Positions 51,442 to 60,165 of a stretch of DNA of 64,000 nucleotides are shown here, one piece after another. The DNA comes from Naumannella cuiyingiana (GTDB taxonomy: Bacteria; Actinomycetota; Actinomycetes; Propionibacteriales; Propionibacteriaceae), in contig NZ_JACBZS010000001.1 in NCBI RefSeq assembly GCF_013408305.1, positions 310,001 through 374,000 of the forward strand, read 5' to 3'. The notes beneath the pieces were generated by a model. That model saw only the letters and a program-made list of their open reading frames with translations. It had not been told where the DNA came from and ran no database searches. The position numbers and the translations under genes are program-made. Position 1 is the stretch's first letter, and each line of letters begins with the position of its first letter.

Positions 51442-52524
51442 GTGACCTCCGCCGCCGCCCCGGGCCCGACGCCCGTGCCCGCCGCCGCGGGCGGGCGGCC
51501 GCTGATGGTGGTGGACGGCAATTCGCTGCTGCACCGTAGCTTCCACGCGCTCGCCGCGTCCGGCGCCCGGGACTCGCTCGGCCAGCCGATCTGGGCGATC
51601 CGCGGCCTGCTCACCCAGCTCGTCGCCGCCGCCGACCGGATCGGGCCGGCGCGGATCGTCGTCGGTTTCGACGACCCGGACGCCAGCACCCGCCGCGAAC
51701 GCTGGCCCGACTACAAGGCCCAGCGCGTCGACAAGCTGCCCACGCTGGTCGCCCAACTCGCCCGCGCCGCCGAGGTGCTGACCGAGCTGGGCGTGCAGGT
51801 GGTCACCCCGCCCGGCCACGAGGCCGACGACGTGCTCGCCTCGGCCGCCCGGTGGAATGCCCGGCATCGCGGCCGGACGGTCCTCGTCACCTCCGACCGC
51901 GACGCCTTCGCGCTGATCGACGCCGACACGTCCGTGCTGCGGGTGATCAACGGCGGGGTCGAGGCGTCCCCGCTGCTGACGCCGGACCGCCTCGAGCTGA
52001 TGCTGGGCATCACCCCGGCCCAGTACGCCGACTTCGCCGCCCTGCGCGGCGACCCGTCGGACAACCTGCCCGGCGTCCGGGGTGTCGGCCCCAAGCGGGC
52101 GGCCGCCCTGCTGAAGCGCTTCGGTTCGGCCGACGCGCTGTTCGCCGACGTCGATGCCGGCGGCCGGGCCATCACCGACGTGGTCGGGCCGGGCTGCCGG
52201 GCCCGCCTGTGCGAGGCCGATGCCCGCGCCGCCTGGCGGCGCAACCGCGCGGTGATGCGGATGCGCGACGATCTGCCCGTCGGGCTGCACGACCCGGACG
52301 CCGGCCGGCTGCCCCTGCCGGCCCGGGCGGTACGCCGCACGCTGCTCGCCCACGACCTGCCGGCGACCGCCACGCTCGCCGCCCGAGCCCTGGCCGGCGC
52401 CGACGACGCCACGCCCGAGCAGCCGGGCGTGCTCGACGCGCTCGGCTGGGACGCGAGCGCGCAGTGGCGTACCCGCCGGCAACTGCCGCCACTGCCCGAA
52501 CGCCTGCAGCCGACCCTGTTCTGA
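51442..52524 (+). CDS. stand-alone 5'-3' exonuclease (PolA N-domain-like)
   Basis: FEN-family nuclease of 360 residues without a polymerase part. The N-terminal active site has LMVVDGNSLLHRSFHAL, then GFDDPDASTRRERWPDYKAQ and HEADDVLASAARW; the second acidic cluster is LVTSDRDAFALI, followed by the helix-hairpin-helix region LRGDPSDNLPGVRGVGPKRA. A family-untypical C-terminal extension of about 100 residues ends the protein. GTG 51442 has CATGAT 6 nt upstream, perhaps a weak leaderless promoter. Likely role: flap removal in replication or repair alongside PolA. Confidence 0.92.
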   Translation: MTSAAAPGPTPVPAAAGGRPLMVVDGNSLLHRSFHALAASGARDSLGQPIWAIRGLLTQLVAAADRIGPARIVVGFDDPDASTRRERWPDYKAQRVDKLPTLVAQLARAAEVLTELGVQVVTPPGHEADDVLASAARWNARHRGRTVLVTSDRDAFALIDADTSVLRVINGGVEASPLLTPDRLELMLGITPAQYADFAALRGDPSDNLPGVRGVGPKRAAALLKRFGSADALFADVDAGGRAITDVVGPGCRARLCEADARAAWRRNRAVMRMRDDLPVGLHDPDAGRLPLPARAVRRTLLAHDLPATATLAARALAGADDATPEQPGVLDALGWDASAQWRTRRQLPPLPERLQPTLF

Positions 52525-52533
52525 GCGGTGCGT

Positions 52534-52539
52534 TAGCTT
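52534..52539 (+). promoter_or_regulatory. -10 box TAGCTT, leaderless promoter of the M16 pair
   Basis: TAGCTT is followed by GTGCGGC (7 nt) and ATG 52547. No Shine-Dalgarno is present. Confidence 0.5.
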
Positions 52540-52546
52540 GTGCGGC

Positions 52547-53851
52547 ATGGCCGCGACCGACGAAGTCCGATATCCGCTGTACGAGCACCGCCTCGACAAC
52601 GGGCTCCGGGTGATCATCAGCCCCGACCACGCGGTCCCCGCGGTGGCGGTCAACCTCTGGTACGACGTCGGGTCCCGGCACGAGGAGCCCGGCCGCTCGG
52701 GCTTCGCGCACCTGTTCGAGCATCTGATGTTCCAGGGGTCGGCGAATGTCGCGTCGGGCACCCACATCTCGCTGATGCAGGCCGCCGGCGCCTCGGTGAA
52801 TGCCACCACCTGGTTCGATCGGACCAACTACTTCGAGGCGCTGCCGGTCGGCGGGCTGGACCGCGCGCTGTGGCTGGAGGCCGACCGAATGGGCACGCTG
52901 CTCGAGGCGGTCACCCAGGAGAGCCTGGACAACCAGCGCGAGGTGGTGAAGGAAGAGAAGCGGCAGCGCTACGACAACGTGCCCTACGGAGACCTGCTCG
53001 AACACCTGGTCGCGCTCACCTTTCCCGCCGACCATCCCTACGGCCACACCACGATCGGCTCGATGGCCGACCTCGACGCCGCCGAGCTGGCCGACGTGCA
53101 CGCGTTCTTCCGCCGCTTCTACATGCCGAACAATGCGGTGCTCAGCATCGTCGGCGATGTCGAGGTCGACGACGCGCTGGAGCGGGTACGCCGCTACTTC
53201 GGCCCGATCGCGGCGGGCAGCCGACCGACCACGCCCGACCCGGGCGTGCTGCCGCCGCTATCGGGCCTGCCCCGGCGCGAGGTGAGCGCCGACGTCCCGG
53301 CCGACGCGGTCCACTTCGCCTGGCGGTTGCCCGCGCTCGACCGCCGCGAGTTCGACGCGGCCGACCTGGCGATGGCGATCATCGGCGACGGTCAGACGTC
53401 TCGGCTCTACCGCCGGCTGGTCCGCGACGAGGAGCTGGCCCAGGGCGCCGGCGCCTCCGCGCTCGGGCTGATCGGCGGCAACTCCTTCGGCTTCGCCTCG
53501 GCCCGGGCGCGTGATGACGCGCCGATCTCCGAGATCGAGTCGATCATGGTCGACGAGCTCACTCGGTTCGCAGACGAGGGGCCGACGGCCGAGGAGCTGA
53601 CCCGCGCCCGGGCCCAGTACGAACGACACTGGCTGCACGGGCTGGCCACCCTCGATTCGCGTGCCGACCAGATCTCGGCCTACGCCACGCTGCTCGGCGA
53701 TCCCGACGAGATCAACCGCCGGCTGGCCGCGATCGCCTCGATCGACGCGGCGCAGGTGCAGCGCGCCGCCGCGGAGCATCTGGACCCCGCCGCCCGCGCC
53801 ACGCTCGTCTACCGCAGCGCCGAAGAGGGCACCGAGGAGGCCGTCGCATGA
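52547..53851 (+). CDS. M16 zinc peptidase, catalytic subunit
   Basis: Mitochondrial-processing-peptidase-like protein of 434 residues. The inverted zinc motif HxxEH is H55-L-F-E58-H59 in SGFAHLFEHLMFQGS, with the downstream acidic ligand region NQREVVKEEKRQRYDN about 75 residues later. Two M16 domains are present (the second from about 230). No signal peptide, so it is probably cytosolic. Its partner, encoded immediately downstream with an ATGA overlap, lacks the motif, giving the usual active/inactive heterodimer. Physiological substrates are unknown. Confidence 0.93.
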   Translation: MAATDEVRYPLYEHRLDNGLRVIISPDHAVPAVAVNLWYDVGSRHEEPGRSGFAHLFEHLMFQGSANVASGTHISLMQAAGASVNATTWFDRTNYFEALPVGGLDRALWLEADRMGTLLEAVTQESLDNQREVVKEEKRQRYDNVPYGDLLEHLVALTFPADHPYGHTTIGSMADLDAAELADVHAFFRRFYMPNNAVLSIVGDVEVDDALERVRRYFGPIAAGSRPTTPDPGVLPPLSGLPRREVSADVPADAVHFAWRLPALDRREFDAADLAMAIIGDGQTSRLYRRLVRDEELAQGAGASALGLIGGNSFGFASARARDDAPISEIESIMVDELTRFADEGPTAEELTRARAQYERHWLHGLATLDSRADQISAYATLLGDPDEINRRLAAIASIDAAQVQRAAAEHLDPAARATLVYRSAEEGTEEAVA

Positions 53852-55173
53852 CCAGGACCAGCCCGCCCGAGGTGGCTGCCCCGCTCCCCCCGCGGTTCCC
53901 GCTGCCCGAGCACGACCGGCTCGACAACGGCATGGCGCTGCGCATCCTGCACCTGCCGGGGCAGCAGGTGATCAGCGCCGCGGTGGTGATCGACGCCCCG
54001 CTCACCGGCGAGGATCCCGAGGGCATCGGCACGATCATCGCCCGCACCCTCGACGAGGGCACCGCCACGGATCCGGGCACGCGGTACGCCGAGCGGCTGG
54101 AGCTGCTCGGCGCCGGCTTCGGCGCGCACCAGGATCTCGGCGGGGTCGTCGCCGGCATCGACGTACCCGCCTCCCGGCTGGCCGACGCGCTCGGCCTGCT
54201 CGCCGACGCCCTCGCCGAGCCCGCGCTGGCCGATGCCGACCTCGCCCGGCAGGTCGCGCTGCGGCTGGCCGAGATCGAGCAGCAGCAGGCCAACCCGGCC
54301 GCGACGGCCGCCCGGGAGTTCCGGCGTACCGTGTTCGCCCCGGGCTACCGCGGCGCCCGGCCCGTCGGCGGCGAACCGGACACGGTCGCCGCGATCACCC
54401 CCGACGCCGCCCGCGCCCGCCATGCGCGCAGCTATGCCCCGGACCGGGCGACGCTGGTGATCGGCGGCGACCTCGGCGGCGCCGATGTGCGCGCGCTCGC
54501 CGAGCGGGCGTTCGGCGGCTGGTCGGGCAGCGCCGAGGCGGCGTCACCACCGGTCGCGGCGGCCGGTGCGCCGGCGTACCGCCTGATCGACCGACCGGGC
54601 GCGGTGCAGGCGAATGTGTCGATCGGCGGTTTCGGCATCGACCGCTCCGATCCGCGCTGGCCCGCCCTGCGGGTGGCGCTGCACGCGATGGGCGGCTCGT
54701 TCGGCAGCCGGCTCAACCTGCTGTTGCGCGAGGAGCTCGGCTACACCTACGGCGTCCGGCTCGCGCCGGCGCCGCTGCGGACCGGCGGCACGTTCGCGCT
54801 GTCGGGCTCGTTCCGCTCGGAGGTGACCGGCGATGCGATCACCCGCGGGCTCGGCCTGATGATCGACGAGGTCGCCCCGATCACCACCGGGGAGGTGACC
54901 GATGCCGTCAACTACTACGTCGGTGCCGCGCCGCTGCAGTGGGCGACCGCCGAGGCGCTGGTCGACCAGCACGTCCGGCAGGTGCTGGACGGGCTGCCCG
55001 ATGATCATCTGACCCGTCAGCTCGAGGCGCTCGGCAGTGTCACCGCGGAGCAGGCGACCGCCGCCTATCGCGAGATCGTCACCCCCGAGTCGCTGAGCGC
55101 CGTCGTGGTGGGCGCGGCGGATGATCTTGACCTGCCCGAGCATGCCGCCCTGCCGCCGCTGACCCGCGGCTGA
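53848..55173 (+). CDS. M16 peptidase, non-catalytic partner subunit
   Basis: M16-fold protein of 441 residues beginning with a Pro-rich tail and HDRLDNGMALRILHLPG. At the position of HxxEH it has TIIARTLDEGTATDPG, so zinc binding is lost; Glu remains but both His are missing. The glycine-rich segment of the C-terminal M16 domain is present (GGSFGSRLNLLLREELGYTY), which in heterodimeric enzymes helps recognise substrate. Translation is coupled to the catalytic subunit by a 4-bp overlap. It very likely acts only as part of that complex. Confidence 0.92.
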   Translation: MTRTSPPEVAAPLPPRFPLPEHDRLDNGMALRILHLPGQQVISAAVVIDAPLTGEDPEGIGTIIARTLDEGTATDPGTRYAERLELLGAGFGAHQDLGGVVAGIDVPASRLADALGLLADALAEPALADADLARQVALRLAEIEQQQANPAATAAREFRRTVFAPGYRGARPVGGEPDTVAAITPDAARARHARSYAPDRATLVIGGDLGGADVRALAERAFGGWSGSAEAASPPVAAAGAPAYRLIDRPGAVQANVSIGGFGIDRSDPRWPALRVALHAMGGSFGSRLNLLLREELGYTYGVRLAPAPLRTGGTFALSGSFRSEVTGDAITRGLGLMIDEVAPITTGEVTDAVNYYVGAAPLQWATAEALVDQHVRQVLDGLPDDHLTRQLEALGSVTAEQATAAYREIVTPESLSAVVVGAADDLDLPEHAALPPLTRG

Positions 55174-55185
55174 CCCGGCGCGCGC

Positions 55186-56697
55186 TCAGCCGGCGAGCGG
55201 GCCGGCCACCGGCGAACCGTCCACCACCGTCAGCGCGACCGGCATCTGCCGCAGCGCCGCCGCGGCGGTCGGGGCATCATTGGCGGGCGCCAGCGGATCG
55301 CGGTCCAGCAGCACCAGATCGGCCGGCCCGCCCGACACGACCGCATCCACGCCACCCGTGCTGGCCGCCAGCGCCTGCCGCGGCGACAGCGCCTCCGCGG
55401 CATGCCAGGCCGGCCGCTCGTCACCGCTGCGTCCGACCGCCGCGGCCATCGCCAGCCACGGATCGAGCGGCGCGACCGGCGCATCCGACCCCAGCACCAG
55501 CGGCACCCCGGCGCGCGCCAGCGAGCCGAACATGAAACAGCGGTCGGTACGCCCGGGCCACACCTGTTCGGCGACGTCCCGGTCGTCGAGCAGATGTGCG
55601 GGCTGGACGCTCGCAGTGATCCCCAACCGCGCCATCCGGGTGATGTCGGAGCGTCGCAACAACTGGGCGTGCTCGATCGTGCCCCGCGCGCCCGACGCCT
55701 CGAGGGCGGTCAGGGCGTCGTCGGCGGCCCGGTCACCGATCGCGTGCACCGCGACCCGCAGGCCGCCGGAGTGGGCGCGCGACAGCAGCTCGGTCAGCTC
55801 GGCGAGGGTCTGGTTGGCCTGCCCATGATCGGGAGAATCATGATCATTGGCCGCATAGGGATCGCAGCACCAGGCGGTCCTGGTGTTCAGCGAGCCGTCG
55901 GAGATGATCTTGAACGGGCCCATCCGCAGCCGGCCCGTCGGGTCCAGCGGGTCACCGGTACGCAGCCCGGCGGCGAGCACGGCGTCCAGCTCGTCGGCAT
56001 AGCAGGCCACCCGGATCCGGAGCCGACCGAGCTCGCCGGCATAGGCGGCCGGCCAGGTGCGCCAGCCGTCGCCGAACTCGAAGTCCGTCAGGCCGACGAT
56101 GCCCCGGCGCGCGGCGGCGGCCAGGGCGCGGGCATATGCCGCCTGCTCCGGCTCGCCGGCGCCGAGCGCCTCGACCGCGGGCGAGACGGCGAACCACTCG
56201 TCCTCGGTCAGCGCCTCCTCGCGCGATGGCAGGTCCAGCAGCCGGAGCGCCGCACTGTTCAGCCAGCCCTGGTGGGCATCGCCGCTGATCAGGATCACCG
56301 GCCGGGTCCCGGTGACCGCGTCCAGTCCGGCCACGCTCGCCCGGTCCGGCCAGACCGCCGAGCGATGGCCGAAGGCGATCAGCGGTCCGCTGCCTGCCGC
56401 GACGCCGCGCTCGGTGAGCATCCGGCAGACCTGGGCGGCCGAGCCGGCACCCGACAGATCCAGCCGCGACTCGGCCCGCGACCATTGCCGAAGGTGCACG
56501 TGCTGGTCCCACAGGCCGGGAATCAGCCAGCGGCCGTCCGCGTCGATCTCGGGGGCCGCTTCGGCGTACCCGACCGATCCCGCGGCACCGAGCGCGGCGA
56601 TCCGCCCGTCGCGCAGGACAAGATCAACCAGCGGCGCGGCCGGTTCCCCGTCGGGGAATACCGGCCGCGCGCGGCGGATGATCAGCGATCCGGCCAA
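55186..56697 (-). CDS. amidohydrolase family protein (YtcJ-like), TTG start
   Basis: Metal-dependent hydrolase of 503 residues. The N-terminal beta domain leads to the metal motif WLIPGLWDQHVHLRQWSRAE near residue 60; later His/Asp sites are VAVHAIGDRAADDALTALE, GTIEHAQLLRR and LGSDAPVAPLDPW, the YtcJ/Amidohydro_3 layout. Such enzymes cleave amide or imide bonds in varied small molecules, so the substrate cannot be stated. TTG 56697 is the start: it lies 4 bp after the upstream UPF0182 stop, with GGGGGG about 6 nt before. Confidence 0.88.
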   Translation of the reverse strand: MAGSLIIRRARPVFPDGEPAAPLVDLVLRDGRIAALGAAGSVGYAEAAPEIDADGRWLIPGLWDQHVHLRQWSRAESRLDLSGAGSAAQVCRMLTERGVAAGSGPLIAFGHRSAVWPDRASVAGLDAVTGTRPVILISGDAHQGWLNSAALRLLDLPSREEALTEDEWFAVSPAVEALGAGEPEQAAYARALAAAARRGIVGLTDFEFGDGWRTWPAAYAGELGRLRIRVACYADELDAVLAAGLRTGDPLDPTGRLRMGPFKIISDGSLNTRTAWCCDPYAANDHDSPDHGQANQTLAELTELLSRAHSGGLRVAVHAIGDRAADDALTALEASGARGTIEHAQLLRRSDITRMARLGITASVQPAHLLDDRDVAEQVWPGRTDRCFMFGSLARAGVPLVLGSDAPVAPLDPWLAMAAAVGRSGDERPAWHAAEALSPRQALAASTGGVDAVVSGGPADLVLLDRDPLAPANDAPTAAAALRQMPVALTVVDGSPVAGPLAG

Positions 56698-56700
56698 GGA

Positions 56701-59559
56701 CTACCCCCCGCCCAGCGCATCCAGTGCGCGCCGGGTCGCCTCGGCCGCCTCGTTCTGCTTCTGCTGGTAGGTCGCGAGGTCGCCGGCCCGCAGCGCCTTC
56801 TCCGCCTCCTCGTTGGCGGTGATCGCCTGGTTCAACGCGGCGATCGCCGCGGGATTGTCCGCGGGACCTGACGGCTCGGTCGGCTCGCCGCCGTCCGGCG
56901 GCCGCGTCCCGTCCTCCTCCCCCGTGCTCGCTCCCGCATCGCCGGCGAACAGCTTGTCCAGCGCGCCCTGCAGGGTCGGATCGATCGCCACCTGCGAACC
57001 GAACCGGGTGACCACGAACTGCAGCACCGGATAGGAGCCGCTGCCGGAGGCGCGCTGCACGTAGACGGGCATGACATAGAGCAGCCCGCCGCCGACCGGC
57101 AGCGTCAGCAGATTGCCGTAGCTCGCCTGTGCGGTGCCCTCGTTCTGGAACCGGCGCAGCGTCTCCGCGACGGCGGAGTCGTTGTTCATCGCGCTCAACA
57201 CCTGCCCGGGGCCGTCGATCTGTTGGCTGTCCGACATCCGCAGGATCCGCATCTGCCCGTAGTCGGGCGAGGCCGCATCGGCATTCACCGCCATGTAGGC
57301 GGCCAGGTTCGCCCGGCCGTTCGGCACGTAGAGCGATGTCAGGCTGAAGTGAGCCTGGTCGTCTCCCGGCCACTTGATCGACAGGTAGTAGGGCGGCTCC
57401 TTGCGGGTGTTCGCGCCGTTCACCGGGTCGGTCGGCACCTGCCACAGGTCGCTGCCCCGGTACCACACGGCCGGATCGATGGCGTGGTAGCGGCCGAGAA
57501 TCTGGCGCTGGACCTTGTACAGGTCCTCGGGATAGCGCAGATGCGCCAGCAGATCGGGGCTGATCGCGCTGCGCGGCTGGACCGTGTCGGGATAGGCCTT
57601 GCGCCAGGTCTGCAGCATCGGGTCGGTCTCGTCCCAGGCGTACAGATCGACGGTGCCGTCATAGGCGTCCACCACGGCCTTCACCGAGTTGCGGATGTAG
57701 TTCAGTGTGTCGGTCGGCGCCGCGCCCGGCGGGCGGCCGGACTGCGAATCGGCCGTGGCCTCCTCCAGCGAGACCCGCTGGCTGTTCGGGTAGTTGTCCG
57801 TCGTGGTGTAGCCGTCGACGATCCACTTGATCCGTCCGTCGACGACGGCGGGATAGGCATTGGAGTCGACCTGCAGCCACGGCGCGGCCGCCTGCACCCG
57901 CTCCACCGGGGTGCGGTCGTAGATGATCTGGGATGCCTCGTTGACCCGGTCCGACAACAAGATGTTGGGATCGCCGAAGCGGATGGCATAGAGGATCCGG
58001 TTGAACATCGATCCGATCGGTACGCCGCCCGCGCCCTGGTAGGTGTTCAGCCGCGGGGTGCTGCCCTCGCCGCCGCCGGGGGTGTCCAGCTCGATCGGCG
58101 CCGCGCCCGCGGGCGCGCCGACGATGGAGAAGCCGCGGTTCAGCTCGCCGAAGTACACCCGCGGCTCGGTCTCGGGCAGTTCGCCGACCGGCGGGATGTC
58201 GCGCGAGATCCACTCCGGCGTGCCGTTCTCCTGGCGACGGTTGCCGTAGGCGGCGACCATCCCGAAGCCGTGGGTGTACTCGGTCACCCGGGTGTTCCAG
58301 CTCGGGTTCTCGATCCCGTTCGGGTCGAGCTCGCGGACCGCGACGACCGTGTCGGTGGGCTGCCCGTCGATCAGATAGCGGTCGACGTCCAGCACCGAGG
58401 GGAACGAGTAGTAGGCCCTGACCTGCTGCAGTTGCTCGAACGTCGGCCCGACCTTGGCCGGGTCGATCAACCGGATGCCCGGCAGGGTCGCGGCGTCCTG
58501 GCGCAACTGCCCGGCGGCGGCGACCGTCTCGGCCGAGTAGTCCTGCACCTCCACATCGGCGACCCCGTAGGCGTCCCGCGTGGCGGCGATGTGCTGGCCG
58601 ATGTAGGGGCGCTCCTTGTCGGGCTCGTCGGGCACCACGGTGATCGCCTGCACCGCCCCCGGATAGATCGCGCCGAGGACGATCGCGGCGACCACCATCA
58701 GCGCCATGCCCGCGCCCGGCAACAGCCACCGGCCCAGCACGATCGTCGACCAGAACAGCACCGCACAGATCACCGCGATCGCGGCGAGAATGGTCGAGGC
58801 GTTGATCCGGGCGGTGTCGGAGGTGTAGGTCAGGCCGGTCAGCAGGGGCCCGCTCTGCAGCTCATAGACATAGCGATCGAGCCAGCGGGCGACGCCGTAG
58901 CCGAGCACCGCGAGCCCGATCAGCACCGACAGTTGGATCTGCGCCGCGCGGCTGCCGGAGCGGGCGGCACCGCGACCGAACCGCAGGGCCCCCATCACGT
59001 AGTGCATCACCGCCGCACCGGCCGCCGCGATGAGCAGCGTGGTGATCGCGAAGCCGAGCAGGTAGCTCAGCCAGGGCAGATCGAAGACGAAGAAGGAGAT
59101 GTCCAGCCCGAAGCGCGGATCGGGCGTACCGAACTCGGTCTTGTTGACCCACGCCAGGTAGGTGGTGAGCTGCCCCGCACCGCTGGCCCCGGCGAACAGC
59201 GCGACCACCCCGCCGAGCGCGATCATGGCCTGGCTGAACCGGGTCTCCAGCACCTCGCGGTAGCGCTCCAGCAACTGGCTGGCGACCGGGCCCTGTCTGG
59301 TCGCCGGCCGCAGCCGGTACGCCAGGACGATGTTGCCCACCACGACCGCCGCGGTGATCAGCCCGAAGCCCGCGAACAGCGCCACCCGGGTCCACAACTG
59401 GGTGGAGAACACCTGCCCGTAACCGAGATTCACATACCACAGCCGGTCGGTCCACACCCCCGTGCCGAGCATGGCCACGATGACCAGGCCCACCAGCGCG
59501 ACCAGGGTGGGCAACAGCGCATTGCGGCGGCGCGGCGCGGTGGCGGCCGTCGAGGTCAT
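56701..59559 (-). CDS. UPF0182 family membrane protein
   Basis: Large conserved actinobacterial/cyanobacterial protein of 952 residues, function unknown. Seven helices in the first 320 residues (LLPTLVALVGLVIVAMLGTG, then TRVALFAGFGLITAAVVVG and others) precede an extracytoplasmic globular part with NPSWNTRVTEYTHGFGMVAA and YGNLLTLPVGGGLLYVMPVY, both UPF0182 signatures. The C-terminus is acidic then helical (EEDGTRPPDGGEPTEP, QQKQNEAAEATRRALD). Start ATG 59559 has AGGAGA 6 nt upstream and overlaps the stop of a short repeat-encoded leader frame. Confidence 0.92.
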   Translation of the reverse strand: MTSTAATAPRRRNALLPTLVALVGLVIVAMLGTGVWTDRLWYVNLGYGQVFSTQLWTRVALFAGFGLITAAVVVGNIVLAYRLRPATRQGPVASQLLERYREVLETRFSQAMIALGGVVALFAGASGAGQLTTYLAWVNKTEFGTPDPRFGLDISFFVFDLPWLSYLLGFAITTLLIAAAGAAVMHYVMGALRFGRGAARSGSRAAQIQLSVLIGLAVLGYGVARWLDRYVYELQSGPLLTGLTYTSDTARINASTILAAIAVICAVLFWSTIVLGRWLLPGAGMALMVVAAIVLGAIYPGAVQAITVVPDEPDKERPYIGQHIAATRDAYGVADVEVQDYSAETVAAAGQLRQDAATLPGIRLIDPAKVGPTFEQLQQVRAYYSFPSVLDVDRYLIDGQPTDTVVAVRELDPNGIENPSWNTRVTEYTHGFGMVAAYGNRRQENGTPEWISRDIPPVGELPETEPRVYFGELNRGFSIVGAPAGAAPIELDTPGGGEGSTPRLNTYQGAGGVPIGSMFNRILYAIRFGDPNILLSDRVNEASQIIYDRTPVERVQAAAPWLQVDSNAYPAVVDGRIKWIVDGYTTTDNYPNSQRVSLEEATADSQSGRPPGAAPTDTLNYIRNSVKAVVDAYDGTVDLYAWDETDPMLQTWRKAYPDTVQPRSAISPDLLAHLRYPEDLYKVQRQILGRYHAIDPAVWYRGSDLWQVPTDPVNGANTRKEPPYYLSIKWPGDDQAHFSLTSLYVPNGRANLAAYMAVNADAASPDYGQMRILRMSDSQQIDGPGQVLSAMNNDSAVAETLRRFQNEGTAQASYGNLLTLPVGGGLLYVMPVYVQRASGSGSYPVLQFVVTRFGSQVAIDPTLQGALDKLFAGDAGASTGEEDGTRPPDGGEPTEPSGPADNPAAIAALNQAITANEEAEKALRAGDLATYQQKQNEAAEATRRALDALGGG

Positions 59560-59618
59560 CGATGTCTCCTGCTCGTGCTCATGCTGGTGCTCACGTTCGT
59601 GCTCATCTTGGTACTCAT
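59556..59618 (-). other. possible 20-codon leader ORF made of 12-bp repeats, coupled to UPF0182
   Basis: ATG 59618 opens a frame MSTKMSTNVSTSMSTSRRHR whose stop overlaps the UPF0182 ATG (ATGA). It is built from four 12-bp units: ATGAGTACCAAG, ATGAGCACGAAC, GTGAGCACCAGC, ATGAGCACGAGC, each beginning with a potential start codon. The UPF0182 Shine-Dalgarno (AGGAGA, 59570-59565) directly follows the last unit. Translation is not shown; no Shine-Dalgarno is clear for the leader itself. The repeat is directly visible; the leader peptide is inference. Confidence 0.45.
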
Positions 59619-59634
59619 GACGCGGTCATCCGGG

Positions 59635-60165
59635 TCAGGCCAGCGTAGTCGCCAGCAACGACACCAGCCCGGGGGCGAGGTCGGGTCCGCCGAGCAGCTC
59701 ATCGGGCTGCGCGACCAGCCGGCCCACGCCGTAGCCGGTTCCGTCGCGGGTGACACCGACGACCAGGCGGATGTCCTGGCGATCCGGGTGCTCGGCGACC
59801 ACTCGCTGCGCCGCGGCCGGCTCGTCGGGCAGCTCGGCCTCCGCGCCGGACGGCAGGAAGCTGCGCTCCAGGGCGAGCGCGCAGCCCTTCACCTCGGCCG
59901 GCCAGGACAGCCGTTGCAGCGCCCCGACGAGGTCGTCGCCGGGCCGGAAGTCACCCTGCTCGATCGCGGTCCAGGCGCCGGGCGGACCGTCGCCGCGCAG
60001 GCCGAACTCCTCGGCAAGGGCGGGCTCGTCGGCGATCACGTCGGCGGTCGGCACCAGCGCGAACAGCCGCGGCGGGGCGTCCCATCCGGCATCGCTGCAG
60101 GTCCGCTCGAGTTCGACCAGCGCCGCGGCCAGGGCGGCCACCCGCTCGTCGGGGTCGGTCAGCAT
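59635..60165 (-). CDS. PPA1309-family protein
   Basis: Small soluble protein of 176 residues of the actinobacteria-specific PPA1309 family (named after a Cutibacterium acnes gene), function unknown. It is acidic, with segments PPRLFALVPTADVIADEPAL and GCALALERSFLPSGAEAELP that are typical of the family, and HPDRQDIRLVVGVTRDGTGY near the end. Its ATG overlaps the YlbL-like gene by 7 bp, and UPF0182 follows about 75 bp downstream. This YlbL-PPA1309-UPF0182 order is conserved in actinobacteria, suggesting a shared envelope-related task. Confidence 0.85.
   Translation of the reverse strand: MLTDPDERVAALAAALVELERTCSDAGWDAPPRLFALVPTADVIADEPALAEEFGLRGDGPPGAWTAIEQGDFRPGDDLVGALQRLSWPAEVKGCALALERSFLPSGAEAELPDEPAAAQRVVAEHPDRQDIRLVVGVTRDGTGYGVGRLVAQPDELLGGPDLAPGLVSLLATTLA

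Noticed and set aside
59619-59756. Upstream extension of the UPF0182 leader frame to 59756
   Set aside because: The extension lies antisense-free but inside the 3' end of the PPA1309-family gene in another frame, with Trp/Pro-rich shadow composition; only the repeat portion from ATG 59618 is notable.
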